Notes: generated by a model from the letters alone, not told the origin. A stretch of DNA of 64,000 nucleotides from AV40 sp038230255 (GCA_038230255.1 JBBRNP010000003.1:186001-250000); one strand, 5' to 3'; counted from the stretch's first letter, positions 7,123 through 16,770 are shown. Numbers and translations: made by a program.

Positions 7123-10100
7123 ATGCCTACCCTGACTCCCTCACGATTCACTTCAAAACAAAGTGCCTTATTGCTCGCGCTGCTTGCGTCTTTGATCACC
7201 GCATCGCCAAGAATAGGACGAGCGTCCGCGGTTGGCCTGTCACAAGGGAAGCTCAGCGCCGACCCTTCCGGCGGCGCCAGCTATGACATGCCGATCATTG
7301 TTTCGCCCGGAACTGCCGGGATGCAACCCAAGCTGGCGTTTCATTATAGTAGTGGCGGACGCAACGGCGCGCTCGGTGCCGGCTGGTCGATCTCAGGCAT
7401 ATCTGCAATTTCGCGCGCGCCGCAGACCCGCGCGCAGGACAACGGAGCGATCCATGGGGTCGATATGACTCTAGCTGATCGCTACGCAATGGACGGACAA
7501 CGGCTCATCGCCATTGTCGGGACCGATGGATACGCCGGCACGGAGTATCGGACCGAATTAAATTCTTTCACTAAAGTCATTTCGAACGGTGCTGCCGGAA
7601 ATGGTCCTTCGACTTTCACTGCCTGGACGAAGTCGGGATTGATCTATACCTTCGGCGGCGCCAACGGCGCCAGCTATGTGCCGCCCGGTAGCAGCGGCGG
7701 AACAATTCTTAGCTGGCTGGTCAGCAAGATACAGGACCAGGCCGGCAATTACATGACCTTCAGTTACACGTCTGAGGGCAATCTTTCGTCGGTCAATTAC
7801 ACGATGAACGATGGCGGCGCATTGGGCAGCTACGCCTCGGTTGCCTTCACCTATGATGCTACCCGGCCCGATCCGGCTCTGGGTTACGTCGTTGGTTCGG
7901 GCGTGACCATGAATCAACGGCTCTCCCGCGTGACCTCCTATTACGGCACTTCAATTGTGCGTCAGTATGATTTGAGTTACCAAGTCAGCGCTAACACCGG
8001 AAAGTCGCGACTTATTTCAATCACCGAAGGAAACGGCGCGGGGCTTACTTTTCCTCCGACTGTTTTCACATGGGACAGCGACTCTTCAACTCTTGATTTC
8101 TCCGGCTCGTTGGTTCCTAACGCAGTGGATAACGACCACAACCTGGTCCAGGGCGATTTCGACGGTGATGGTAGCTGCGACATCGCCAAGGCCATTGGGG
8201 CGACCCATGTCCTTCAGGTCTACAAGATTGTCGGAGGCGGGTTAGTTGCTGGCGGCTCCTATACTTCCACCCAAAATTTCGCAAACTCGACTGACACCTG
8301 GCTGCAAGGTGATTTCAATGGAGACGGCAAGCTTGATGTGATTCGGGTGCACGCCTCTGGAGACGTAGCAGGAGGCGCCGTCGTCTTCACCCAGTTCCTC
8401 AACACCGGAACCAATGGCACCGGCAACGCCTTCACCCAAAGCAATGCCACCATCACCGGGACCACCCCTAAATGGTATTCGTCGCGCGCTTATATCGCCG
8501 CGGATGTGAATGGCGATGGCAAACTCGACATCATCTGCATTAACGGGATCGACCCGCAGACCCAGGGGACTCAGCCGCTGACCGTCACCAACTACATCAA
8601 CAACGGCAACGGCACGTTCAATGGCGTGCAGTGGACTTACAGCAGTGCGACCGGCGATCCAGGTGGAACCAACAAGGACCTCTGTAAAGGAGCCGATCAG
8701 TGGCTGATCGTCGATTTTAACGGCGACGGTTTACCCGACTTGGCGAAGATTTACACGGACACTGTTACTGGCGTAGGAACAAAGACGTCAGTCCGAATTT
8801 ACCAGAATCAAAACGGTTCCTACCTCGCCAAGACGCTGATTCTTCAGAACGGCATGTTCTACGAGACCGATGGTACTACTCCCGGCTATGTCTGGGTAAC
8901 TGGAGACTTTAATGGCGACGGCTTGACCGATCTGGGTCGCGTTCCTAAGACTGCCAACCGCGACGCCGCGACCACCGTCAGCGTCTTCTTATCGACCGGT
9001 TCTTTGTCAACCGGCCTAACTACTGCCCAATCCTGGCTCTCCTTAACGCTTGGAGAAAAGGATGATGTCCAGACGGGCGATTACAACGCGGATGGGCGCA
9101 GTGATTTGATGCTGCTGGTCGATACCAACTTTACTGGAGGTAATTCTGGAGGAGGCTCAGACCAATATCACACGACCCGCTCGGAATACCTCTCGAACGG
9201 CGTGAGCGGATTTTACCTCCAGGCTGCGGTTACCTATAACTTCACCATCGGTTCCGGCCCGAACTTTAAAACGAATCTGACAGCCGATTTCAACGGCGAT
9301 GGCAAGGAAGATCTGATCCGCTTTTTCACGACTAGCAGTGGAACAGTCACCAACCTGAACATCTACACGAGCGCCGCAGGTTACCAGGACCTGCTGCGGA
9401 AAGTTACTGATGGAATGGGGGTAGCTACTTCCATCGACTATCAGCCGCTGACTAACTCGGCGGTGTTTACCAAAAGCACGGACGCCGTCGCTCCCGCAAT
9501 CGATCTGGTCGAACCGATGCCAGTCGTTGCGACGATCACCTACGATAACGGCCTAGGCGCGGCTGGCAGTCCAGGATCGACAAATACCGTGAGCTACCGT
9601 TATGAGGGTCTCAAGGCCGAGCCGCTGCGGGGCATGCTAGGTTTCAGGTCGGTCGAAGCGATCGACAATCGTGCGGTCGATGGTGAACCAACCCGTGTGC
9701 TCCATACCAAAAGCTGGTTGAAGCAAGGTTTCCCATATACCGGTATGGTTGAGCGCAACTCGACCTACCTACTTGCTGCCGGTAGCACCAAAACCTTTAG
9801 CGATCATACCGGATTACTGTCCGACGCAATTACAACTTATGCCGCTGGGCCCGTTGAAAACACAAAACTCTACTTCCCGTATACCCAAGACAGTCATGTT
9901 TATTCGTGGGATCTCAATGGTGTAGCAACGAACGATACTGAAACGATCGTGCCGGCAACTGGCGGAGTCGACATCTACGGCAACATCCTGCAATCGACCA
10001 TCCAAACCAAGGATGTGCCTTCAAGTAACTATTTCATTAGGACGACAACTAGCGCCTACACCACTACGACTTCCAACTGGCGCATCGGTCAGGTCACAAG

Positions 10101-13100
10101 CAGCAGTGTCGTAAGTCAAGCGCCGGGTCAGCCAAATATTACGCGCACCTCCGGCTTTGCTTACAACGCCAGTAACGGCGAATTAGGATCGGAGACGGTT
10201 GAGCCCGGTGGCGCAAGCTGGGTCCAGACGGCCTACACCTTTGACGCGTTTGGAAACACCAAGACCGCCACGGTCAGCGGCAACGACATGAGTCCGGTGA
10301 ACAGCACGCGTGTGACCACGACCAACTACGACACAAAGGGTCGTTTTGTTGCCACCACGATCAATGCTCTTGGGCAAACCGAAACCAAAGTTTACGACCA
10401 GCGTTTCGGGGGCGTGACCTCTGTGACCGGCCCAAATAATCTCACGGACACGGCACATTATGACGATTTCAGCCGAAAAGATAGCGGCACTCGGGCGGAC
10501 GGCACGGTAACCAACATTGCTTACGAATGGACCGCGAGTAACAACAACGCGCCGAACGCGCCGACTAATTCCGTCTATCTCGTCCGCACAACTCCAGCCG
10601 ATGGAGCACAGAGTCTGGTTTACTTCGATCGCCTCGGCCGGGAGATGCGACAAGAAACACTCGGAGGCGTACCGAGCACCGGCAGCGCTAAAACCATTTT
10701 TGTCGACACGACTTATGATTACCGCGGCCGCAAGAGCACGGTGACAAAACCGTACGCGAGCGGCACGGCACCGGTAGTGGCGACGAGTTTCTACGATGCG
10801 CTGGATCGGGTTGTTCAGATCCAGGTTCCATCAGTCGATGAAACCGGGGCCAATGTGACGACAGTCACAACGTCCGCCTACAACGGATTGGTCACAACCA
10901 TGACCAATCCGAAGGGGCAGCAGACTATCAGCATCAAAGACGGGGCCGGTCATCTCCGCCAGGTCACCGACGCACTTGGTGGCGTGATCAATTATACCTA
11001 TGACGCGATCGGCCAGTTAATTCAAACCTCCGATTCGGCCGGGAACACGACTGGGATTGTATATGATGTACAAGGCCGAAAAACATCTATCAACGACCCA
11101 GACCTTGGGCTGTGGCGTTATCACTACTATTCCACGGGCGAGATCAAAGACCAGACCGACGCCAATGGTAACGTGGTCAGCTTCAAGTACGACAAACTTG
11201 GCCGCAGGATTGAGCGTGACGAGCCGCTTAGTGATATTACGACCTGGACCTACGACACAGCCGCCGGAAAAGGCGTGGGCAAGCTTGCATCGGTGCAGTT
11301 TACTCCACACCAAGGATCTAATCTCGCGCCTTATTCGAACACGCTAACCTACGACACATTGGGTCGCATCAGCAGCCAAAGCACGAGCGCGCACAACAGC
11401 ACCTATGTGTCGTCGACCTTGTACGATCAGTTCAGCCGGCCTTGGAAGCTCACCTATCCCACGGGATTCGTCGTACAAAACCTCTACGACGCAAACGGCT
11501 ATCTAAAGCAGATCACCAATAGTGACGCCAGCGTCACCTACTGGCAGGCCAACCAGTACGACGGCGACAATCACGTGACTGAGGAGCAGTACGGAAACGG
11601 CATCATTACCGATCGGGTTTACATTCCGCAGAATGGGCTTCTGAAAACCGTCGCGTCCGGTCTCGGCGGAAGCACGGGAGTTCAGAACCTCGAGTACCAC
11701 TTCGACATCCTCGGCAACCTGAAAAGCCGCAAGGACATCAATCAGACCGTTCAGGGCAGCACGCTTCAGGAAACATTCAACTACGATTCGTTGAATCGCT
11801 TGATCAACTGGACGGTGACGGGACAACCGCAGCAGAACGTCAGTTACGACACAATCGGCACGGGTAGCGCCAGTTTGGGCAACATCAAACATAAGGATGG
11901 CGTAGGCGATTACACTTATCCCGCGGCTGGGTCAGCCCACCCGCACGCCGTCTTAACTGCCGGTGCTTCGGGCACCGCTACTTACGACGCCAACGGGAAC
12001 ATGACCAATGGCTTCGGCCGTTCCATCACCTGGACCTGGTTCAACCAGCCGCAGTCGATTACTGGCTACAGCGCATCGTCCTACTTCGAGTACGATCCTG
12101 ATCATCAGCGCGTTTGGCAGCATGCGACCGGAACCAGCGGTTTGGTGGATACGACCTATGTCGGCGGATTCTACGAGAAGGTCGATGATGGCAACACCAC
12201 AAAGCAGAAGTGCTATATCAGCTCGCCAGTTGGGCGGGTTGCGATCTACACCCAAACCTACGATCAGCATACTTTCGCAACAACTTACGACACCAAGTAC
12301 TGCCACAGAGATCATCTCGGCTCAGTCGATGTAATCACCGATTCGACCGGCGCAGTCCTGGAGCGCGATAGCTTCGATGCTTGGGGCTTTAGGAGAACAA
12401 CCGATTGGCAGGCACAGCGACCGATAGGATCGACATCGATCGTCAGCCGCGGTTTCACCGATCACGAGGAGCTCGATTCGCTCGGTTTGGTGAACATGAA
12501 CGGACGCATCTACGATCCAGGAATTGGGCGTTTTGTAAGCGCTGATCCCTTTGTTCAAGCTCCGATGGTGACTCAGAACTTCAACCGCTACAGCTATGTT
12601 CTGAATAACCCGCTCAGCTTTACTGATCCGAGCGGCTTCAACTTCCTGAATAACTTCGGTAAGTGGATTGATAATGTTTTCGGCTCAACCGTCGGCGGCA
12701 TTATCAAGGCCGTAATCAGTTACGCCGTTTATATCGTAACCTATGCGGTTTTGATTTATGCCGGTCCGCTGGTTGCATCAGTTGGGGCCGGATTCACATC
12801 CGGATTCATAAGTTCAAGCCTGGCCGGCGCTACTTTAGGTCAGGCACTCGAGGCCGGAGGTATAATGGCAGGAATAGCAGGGATAACATGCGGCCTGAAT
12901 GTGGTCTTACCGGATGGAGGTCAGGGGATTTTAGGCTTAGCCAATCATGCGGTGCACGCTGCGGTAACAGGTGCGCTCTGGGCAGGCGCCGCTGCCATTC
13001 AGGGCGCGAGCGTCCGTGACGCCTTTGTCGGAGCCGCGACAGCAGCGTTCTTGTCTACGAGCCTGAACGGCTTCGGCGGCAGTGGACCGGCAGGTTTGGT

Positions 13101-13821
13101 ATTGCGGGTCGCGATGTCCGCCGTAGCAGGCGGCACAGCTGCGGTTCTGACCGGCGGCAAATTTGCCAATGGCGCATTGACCGCGGGTTTTGTAAGATTG
13201 TTCCAGGAAGAGATGGCTTACGGCTCTCAAGCAGGAACTAAAGATGCTGGTTCGTCCACATCACCGGTTTACAATGCGCTCACTATCGTCGGCGATATGA
13301 TCGGCAAGATATGGGCGTTGCCAAACACACTCCTCGGCCTCGCGATGGAGGCGGTGCTGGCACCTTTTGCCTATGCGAATGGCGGGGGATTTCAACTCGG
13401 GAATAACGCGATTCAGCTCGTTGGCGTGCCTTTTTTTGGTCGAGACGGCGCGATCACGATTGGAAACACTGAAACCTTCTTCGGCCGCACAACTCCCGGC
13501 GGCTATTGGGCGTACGGAGATCCAAACGTCAACGTTGGCTTTCATGAGCAAGACCACACTTACCAGCAACAATCATGGGGTATATTTTTCTTCTTGGCGT
13601 ATCCATTGGCTGGGCATCCTTTCACTTTGCTAAATCCGTTCGAAGCGACCGCGCAAAGTTTTGCCAGGCGATATGGGCCGCCCCCCCTTACTGGCCTCCC
13701 CCTTACTAGTGTTTACTGTGTCGGCTCAAATGAAGCGTTCATGGATAGCATCTCTGGCGATCGTAGCCGCCGCCGCGACCCTGATGGGATTCGTTCCAGG
13801 CTCGGATACATATTTTATTAA
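7123..13821 (+). CDS. Giant SpvB/FG-GAP/RHS polymorphic toxin protein
   Basis: A 2232-residue exported protein. Order: N-terminal signal peptide (ALLLALLASLITASP); SpvB-like domain (residues about 40-330, with SYDMPIIVSPGTAGMQPKL and GALGAGWSISG); seven Asp-rich FG-GAP/VCBS calcium motifs such as GDFNGDGKLD (about 343-730); a long YD/RHS repeat shell (about 1080-1800); and the core end GRFVSADP...NPLSFTDPSG (about 1802-1832). A variable C-terminal toxin region of about 400 residues follows, with hydrophobic helices and a metalloprotease-like FHEQDHTYQQQ near residue 2140. RHS shells typically enclose and release the C-terminal effector. The last ~45 codons look shifted: one extra base in the C7 run at 13681-13687 would end the protein at TAG 13707-13709. 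The effector activity is unknown. Confidence 0.92.
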   Translation: MPTLTPSRFTSKQSALLLALLASLITASPRIGRASAVGLSQGKLSADPSGGASYDMPIIVSPGTAGMQPKLAFHYSSGGRNGALGAGWSISGISAISRAPQTRAQDNGAIHGVDMTLADRYAMDGQRLIAIVGTDGYAGTEYRTELNSFTKVISNGAAGNGPSTFTAWTKSGLIYTFGGANGASYVPPGSSGGTILSWLVSKIQDQAGNYMTFSYTSEGNLSSVNYTMNDGGALGSYASVAFTYDATRPDPALGYVVGSGVTMNQRLSRVTSYYGTSIVRQYDLSYQVSANTGKSRLISITEGNGAGLTFPPTVFTWDSDSSTLDFSGSLVPNAVDNDHNLVQGDFDGDGSCDIAKAIGATHVLQVYKIVGGGLVAGGSYTSTQNFANSTDTWLQGDFNGDGKLDVIRVHASGDVAGGAVVFTQFLNTGTNGTGNAFTQSNATITGTTPKWYSSRAYIAADVNGDGKLDIICINGIDPQTQGTQPLTVTNYINNGNGTFNGVQWTYSSATGDPGGTNKDLCKGADQWLIVDFNGDGLPDLAKIYTDTVTGVGTKTSVRIYQNQNGSYLAKTLILQNGMFYETDGTTPGYVWVTGDFNGDGLTDLGRVPKTANRDAATTVSVFLSTGSLSTGLTTAQSWLSLTLGEKDDVQTGDYNADGRSDLMLLVDTNFTGGNSGGGSDQYHTTRSEYLSNGVSGFYLQAAVTYNFTIGSGPNFKTNLTADFNGDGKEDLIRFFTTSSGTVTNLNIYTSAAGYQDLLRKVTDGMGVATSIDYQPLTNSAVFTKSTDAVAPAIDLVEPMPVVATITYDNGLGAAGSPGSTNTVSYRYEGLKAEPLRGMLGFRSVEAIDNRAVDGEPTRVLHTKSWLKQGFPYTGMVERNSTYLLAAGSTKTFSDHTGLLSDAITTYAAGPVENTKLYFPYTQDSHVYSWDLNGVATNDTETIVPATGGVDIYGNILQSTIQTKDVPSSNYFIRTTTSAYTTTTSNWRIGQVTSSSVVSQAPGQPNITRTSGFAYNASNGELGSETVEPGGASWVQTAYTFDAFGNTKTATVSGNDMSPVNSTRVTTTNYDTKGRFVATTINALGQTETKVYDQRFGGVTSVTGPNNLTDTAHYDDFSRKDSGTRADGTVTNIAYEWTASNNNAPNAPTNSVYLVRTTPADGAQSLVYFDRLGREMRQETLGGVPSTGSAKTIFVDTTYDYRGRKSTVTKPYASGTAPVVATSFYDALDRVVQIQVPSVDETGANVTTVTTSAYNGLVTTMTNPKGQQTISIKDGAGHLRQVTDALGGVINYTYDAIGQLIQTSDSAGNTTGIVYDVQGRKTSINDPDLGLWRYHYYSTGEIKDQTDANGNVVSFKYDKLGRRIERDEPLSDITTWTYDTAAGKGVGKLASVQFTPHQGSNLAPYSNTLTYDTLGRISSQSTSAHNSTYVSSTLYDQFSRPWKLTYPTGFVVQNLYDANGYLKQITNSDASVTYWQANQYDGDNHVTEEQYGNGIITDRVYIPQNGLLKTVASGLGGSTGVQNLEYHFDILGNLKSRKDINQTVQGSTLQETFNYDSLNRLINWTVTGQPQQNVSYDTIGTGSASLGNIKHKDGVGDYTYPAAGSAHPHAVLTAGASGTATYDANGNMTNGFGRSITWTWFNQPQSITGYSASSYFEYDPDHQRVWQHATGTSGLVDTTYVGGFYEKVDDGNTTKQKCYISSPVGRVAIYTQTYDQHTFATTYDTKYCHRDHLGSVDVITDSTGAVLERDSFDAWGFRRTTDWQAQRPIGSTSIVSRGFTDHEELDSLGLVNMNGRIYDPGIGRFVSADPFVQAPMVTQNFNRYSYVLNNPLSFTDPSGFNFLNNFGKWIDNVFGSTVGGIIKAVISYAVYIVTYAVLIYAGPLVASVGAGFTSGFISSSLAGATLGQALEAGGIMAGIAGITCGLNVVLPDGGQGILGLANHAVHAAVTGALWAGAAAIQGASVRDAFVGAATAAFLSTSLNGFGGSGPAGLVLRVAMSAVAGGTAAVLTGGKFANGALTAGFVRLFQEEMAYGSQAGTKDAGSSTSPVYNALTIVGDMIGKIWALPNTLLGLAMEAVLAPFAYANGGGFQLGNNAIQLVGVPFFGRDGAITIGNTETFFGRTTPGGYWAYGDPNVNVGFHEQDHTYQQQSWGIFFFLAYPLAGHPFTLLNPFEATAQSFARRYGPPPLTGLPLTSVYCVGSNEAFMDSISGDRSRRRDPDGIRSRLGYIFY
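12175..12666 (+). repeat. RHS core segment, parent copy
   Basis: This part of the large RHS gene is colinear, without indels, with 14348-14839 (constant offset 2173). At protein level 151 of 162 aligned residues match by my count, from VDDGNT to NNFGKW. Homology stops abruptly at the start of the toxin domains. Confidence 0.9.
13681..13687 (+). other. Homopolymeric C7 tract and probable frameshift site
   Basis: Seven C residues near the 3' end of the RHS gene. With eight C residues the frame would read YGPPPPYWPPPY and stop at 13707-13709, 20 nt before the next ATG. As written, the frame runs 92 bp into the next gene. Confidence 0.55.
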
Positions 13822-14122
13822 TGGATCAAGTGGTCCGATTGGCATTCAATGCAGAACGGCGACCAAGAACTATCCAAAGACCATACCAATGCGGGTTGGG
13901 ATGCGAATAGGTATCTCCGGCGACTACTCTGAGTTGCGGTCATTAACCGTCACATACGGTAACGGCAAAGTCGTCAGCTTAAACAGCAGGGATCTCGAGG
14001 GAATCCAGGTGACTTCGCGCATAACTCACGGCGTATGGTGGATCGCTGACTCGGGAGTTCAGTACATTTCAAATCGCGACGCCAATATTCGGCAGCGTCG
14101 ATTAACAGGCGGTCGACTCTGA
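13730..14122 (+). CDS. Small exported protein, immunity candidate for the first RHS toxin
   Basis: An unrecognised 130-residue protein. The ATG at 13730 is followed by a clear signal peptide (MKRSWIASLAIVAAAATLMG), then a mature part of mixed beta character with one Cys (GPIGIQCRTATKN). The frame is open further upstream to 13661, but that part lacks a signal. It overlaps the annotated end of the RHS gene, but would be separated by 20 nt if the C-tract shift is corrected. A small secreted product directly behind a toxin tip fits an immunity protein acting in the periplasm. This is inference from position only. Confidence 0.65.
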   Translation: MKRSWIASLAIVAAAATLMGFVPGSDTYFINGSSGPIGIQCRTATKNYPKTIPMRVGMRIGISGDYSELRSLTVTYGNGKVVSLNSRDLEGIQVTSRITHGVWWIADSGVQYISNRDANIRQRRLTGGRL

Positions 14123-14148
14123 GTCGCGATCGAAATAACACCGATATA

Positions 14149-14278
14149 GCTTGACTCCTTCATTGCCGTTCAGTCGCCGCTACCTCGCGGCTGAACCATC
14201 TACCCGGCGTCCTCCCGGATCGCCATTTTCTCGCTACTTACGGTCCACCCGATCGGTAGATCGGCTTTCGCTTATCGT
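14149..14278 (+). ncRNA. 130-nt hairpin-rich element, copy A
   Basis: Copy A of a 130-nt element, homologous to 16818-16947 (also 130 nt). Shared blocks are GCTTGACTCCTTC, CAGTCGCCGCTACCTCGCGG, CATCTACCCGGCG and TCTCGCTACTTACGGTCC. Predicted stems here are GTTCAG/CTGAAC around a CCGC/GCGG hairpin, GGCG/CGCC, and CCGATC/GATCGG. In the other copy the first and last stems use different bases yet still pair. Strand and molecule type (RNA or folded DNA site) are not established. Confidence 0.55.
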
Positions 14279-14302
14279 GATAAGCTTTAGCGGTAATCAG
14301 AC

Positions 14303-15814
14303 GTGCATGCGGCGGTTTCGGAGCCTGCCCTGAGCGTAGTCGAACGGGAGAAGGTCGATGATGGCAACACGATCAAACAGAAGTGCTACATCAATGCCCC
14401 GGTTGGCCGCGTAGCAATCTACACTCAGACCTACGATCAACACACGTTCGGAACTACCTACGATACGAAATATTGTCACCGGGATCATCTCGGTTCAGTG
14501 GATGTCCTGACCGATTCGACCGGTGCAGTCCTCGAGCGCGATAGCTTTGATGCTTGGGGGTTCCGCCGCACGACCGATTGGCAATCACAGCGACCGATAG
14601 GTTCAACGAGTATTGTCAGCCGCGGCTTCACTGGTCACGAGCAACTCGACTCGCTCGGTTTGGTGAACATGAACGGGCGCATCTACGATCCGGGCATTGG
14701 CCGTTTCGTCAGTGCCGACCCATTCGTTCAAGCGCCCACTCAGACACAGAACTACAATCGGTATAGCTATGTTTTGAACAACCCGCTAAGCTTCACCGAT
14801 CCGAGCGGTTTCAATTTCCTGAATAACTTTGGAAAGTGGCTTAACAAGACCCTCGGACCAACGGGTGCAGCAATCGCAATCGTGGTTGCAACTGTGGTCG
14901 CCGTCGCTTTGCAGCAGCACTATTTGGTGCCTGCGTTAGCCGGGACTCTCGCCGCGACAACCGGGCTTGCTTACGGAGCCGCGTTGAGCGCTGCTGCCGT
15001 CATCGTCTCGGCAAACGCAGGGTTTACCGCAGCTTTTATGAGCGCCAGTCTCGCTGGCGCTACCCTTGGACAGGCCTTTCAAGCCGGCCTTATCGGTGGC
15101 GCAATTGCCGCCGCTACGGCAGCTGCGTTTGAATACGGTTTGCCTGCATTATCGAACGCAATGAATCCGAACTCCCAAGTGCAGATGTACTCTTATGTGA
15201 AGGATCCAGACTCCGGTGCAATCCTGGAACTAAATCCAGTGTCTCCAGAGGAGGTAAACGGTCAGTCCGGCAAGATCGGTATTAATGGAATCTTTCAAAG
15301 AACTCCCCTGCAGGCGGCACAGCGAATGGCGGAGCAGCTTCCGAGTAAGGGGTATTTGGCTTATAATCCTTCGAATGGCTTTCTTGCGGATATCATAGAA
15401 GCTGGCGCGGACATGTTCTCCCACCAAGGGAGCCAAATTTCTCGGAACATGGCGAACATTTTGTCTCCTTTCGACCTGACAAATTCGCAGATTATTGCAC
15501 ACAGTCAGGGTGCCGCTATCCTAAACCGGGCGCTCGAACATCTGAGCGATCAAGGTGTCAATCTTGTCGGCCTGAATGTCACTCTCAACGGAGGGGCTGT
15601 GAACTACACTCTGACCCAAGCGGAGTACGCACGATTTGGCGCCAATCTGACCCAAGCGAATTCGCATGTCGGAGACATGGTGTCGAACATCGTCGGCGGT
15701 AACGCATTAACTAGCTTTCGACCGTGGCGAATTATTACATCGATTTTCGGGATTCCGTTCCTTGACACGCAACATTCCTACAGTAGTAGCGAAGTAATAC
15801 CAGCGATCCCATGA
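14303..15814 (+). CDS. Orphan RHS tip with lipase-like (alpha/beta hydrolase) toxin domain
   Basis: A displaced RHS C-terminal module of 503 residues with no signal peptide, SpvB or repeat shell. Residues about 16-180 duplicate the core end of the upstream RHS protein. The rest is a different effector: hydrophobic, Ala/Gly-rich helices (about 190-280), then an alpha/beta-hydrolase pattern with nucleophile Ser401 in IIAHSQGAAI and a candidate catalytic His491 in DTQHSYSS. Known families suggest a phospholipase or lipase that damages membranes. The GTG at 14303 is the first start available. The first ~15 codons are a dispersed repeat word (14322-14346), so the module may be a silent donor for recombination rather than an expressed gene. 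Its stop overlaps the next ATG (ATGA). Confidence 0.8.
   Translation: MHAAVSEPALSVVEREKVDDGNTIKQKCYINAPVGRVAIYTQTYDQHTFGTTYDTKYCHRDHLGSVDVLTDSTGAVLERDSFDAWGFRRTTDWQSQRPIGSTSIVSRGFTGHEQLDSLGLVNMNGRIYDPGIGRFVSADPFVQAPTQTQNYNRYSYVLNNPLSFTDPSGFNFLNNFGKWLNKTLGPTGAAIAIVVATVVAVALQQHYLVPALAGTLAATTGLAYGAALSAAAVIVSANAGFTAAFMSASLAGATLGQAFQAGLIGGAIAAATAAAFEYGLPALSNAMNPNSQVQMYSYVKDPDSGAILELNPVSPEEVNGQSGKIGINGIFQRTPLQAAQRMAEQLPSKGYLAYNPSNGFLADIIEAGADMFSHQGSQISRNMANILSPFDLTNSQIIAHSQGAAILNRALEHLSDQGVNLVGLNVTLNGGAVNYTLTQAEYARFGANLTQANSHVGDMVSNIVGGNALTSFRPWRIITSIFGIPFLDTQHSYSSSEVIPAIP
14322..14346 (+). repeat. Dispersed repeat word at the orphan boundary
   Basis: The words CCTGCCCTGAGCGTAG and TCGAACGG lie immediately before the point (14348) where homology to the parent RHS gene begins. 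To my knowledge the core CTGAGCGTAGTCGAA is a widespread short repeat in bacterial intergenic DNA. Its exact placement suggests it marks the recombination junction. Confidence 0.5.
14348..14839 (+). repeat. RHS core segment, orphan copy
   Basis: Second copy of the segment at 12175-12666. It differs mostly at synonymous positions, so protein-level constraint was maintained after duplication or gene conversion. It provides the homology needed to swap toxin tips onto the full-length gene. Confidence 0.9.
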
Positions 15815-16422
15815 GTCGCGTACCTAAACTGTGCAGACGAACATTTACGCTCACTCTCTTGCTTAGTTCGCTGAGCTTTTGGTCAGCGACAGCGAAAGGA
15901 AGTGGCCATGACCTCCAATTCACCGTGAATGGGACTCATTTCACTTACGATTTAAGTTCGGTGCGCGGCGACTGTGATACCTTCGATCGATCGTCAGTCG
16001 ATTTGAAGAGGGGCGAGCACATAATTCCTTTCTATTGCACCAGAGACAAGGTTTTCATTGCGGGCGGCCGTAGCTTTTTCTCTGGCAATATTCGTCCGTT
16101 GAGAAACCCCAACGTCACTTTAAACGCGCTAAAATCTGAAGCTAAACCTGGAGGCGAAGCTAGCGGGATGTTTTCTCCCCTGAACAAGGCGTATGAAACA
16201 GAGTTCAAGACAATCAATGGCAGGCGCTGGTTAGTAGTTACACAGTTCGAAGATACACAGAAAAACCGGCCGACCAACAGAACCTACTGGACTATTGAAA
16301 GCGGTTTACTAGTTACGCTGAACGGGAATATTTTGTCGAGCTTGTCGGTATCTCGTGAGTGGCGACATAAGAGATTCCTCCAGCTCGAAGAGCTTGTTCG
16401 CCACGTCACAATTTCGGGGTAG
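15811..16422 (+). CDS. Exported protein, immunity candidate for the lipase-like tip
   Basis: An unrecognised 203-residue protein with a signal peptide (FTLTLLLSSLSFWSATAKG). The mature domain is rich in beta-type sequence and has two Cys (GDCDTF and FYCTRD) that could form a disulfide. Its ATG overlaps the stop of the orphan toxin by four bases, the tight coupling usual for toxin-immunity pairs. A periplasmic inhibitor would suit a phospholipase-type effector acting outside the cytoplasm. No family name is recognised. Confidence 0.7.
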   Translation: MSRVPKLCRRTFTLTLLLSSLSFWSATAKGSGHDLQFTVNGTHFTYDLSSVRGDCDTFDRSSVDLKRGEHIIPFYCTRDKVFIAGGRSFFSGNIRPLRNPNVTLNALKSEAKPGGEASGMFSPLNKAYETEFKTINGRRWLVVTQFEDTQKNRPTNRTYWTIESGLLVTLNGNILSSLSVSREWRHKRFLQLEELVRHVTISG

Positions 16423-16446
16423 CTCCGGAAGAAAGCAAAGTTGTTC

Positions 16447-16752
16447 ATGTTGCTTGGGCCAAAATTTAAGTCCTCGAACTGTTGGTTGCCAATCACTTTG
16501 ATAATAGTGAGCTGCTCAATGCTGCTTTTATCGTGCAGTTCTCTCGACGCTACTGGCGCACGAGGGATCACGTACGGCGCAGAGCACGCAACCGTTCTCC
16601 ACAAGCTTCGAAAAGGGAATGTCATTGTGAATGTAACCCCCGATATCATTGTGGCTGAAGGGCAGTACGACCCGGTCCCAACTTTGCGAGCGCGAAAAAC
16701 TTTTTTATTCCGCGAAGGGAAGTTAGTGGCTGCCAACTACAAGTTCCTCTAA
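16447..16752 (+). CDS. Small lipoprotein of the RHS locus
   Basis: About 101 residues from the ATG at 16447; a TTG two codons upstream is an alternative. Residues 12-30 form a signal sequence ending in a lipobox-like LLSC, after which the Cys would be lipidated. The mature part has a short repeated beta pattern (KGNVIVNVTPDIIVAEGQYD) and ends FREGKLVAANYKFL. The function is unknown. It is positioned as a third small envelope protein after the orphan tip, perhaps part of the immunity set. Confidence 0.65.
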   Translation: MLLGPKFKSSNCWLPITLIIVSCSMLLLSCSSLDATGARGITYGAEHATVLHKLRKGNVIVNVTPDIIVAEGQYDPVPTLRARKTFLFREGKLVAANYKFL

Positions 16753-16770
16753 GGATTTACGAGGGCACCC

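Noticed and set aside
14149..14278. Group II intron or integron attC fragment
   Set aside because: No domain V-like motif, no attC core sites and no integrase or reverse transcriptase nearby.
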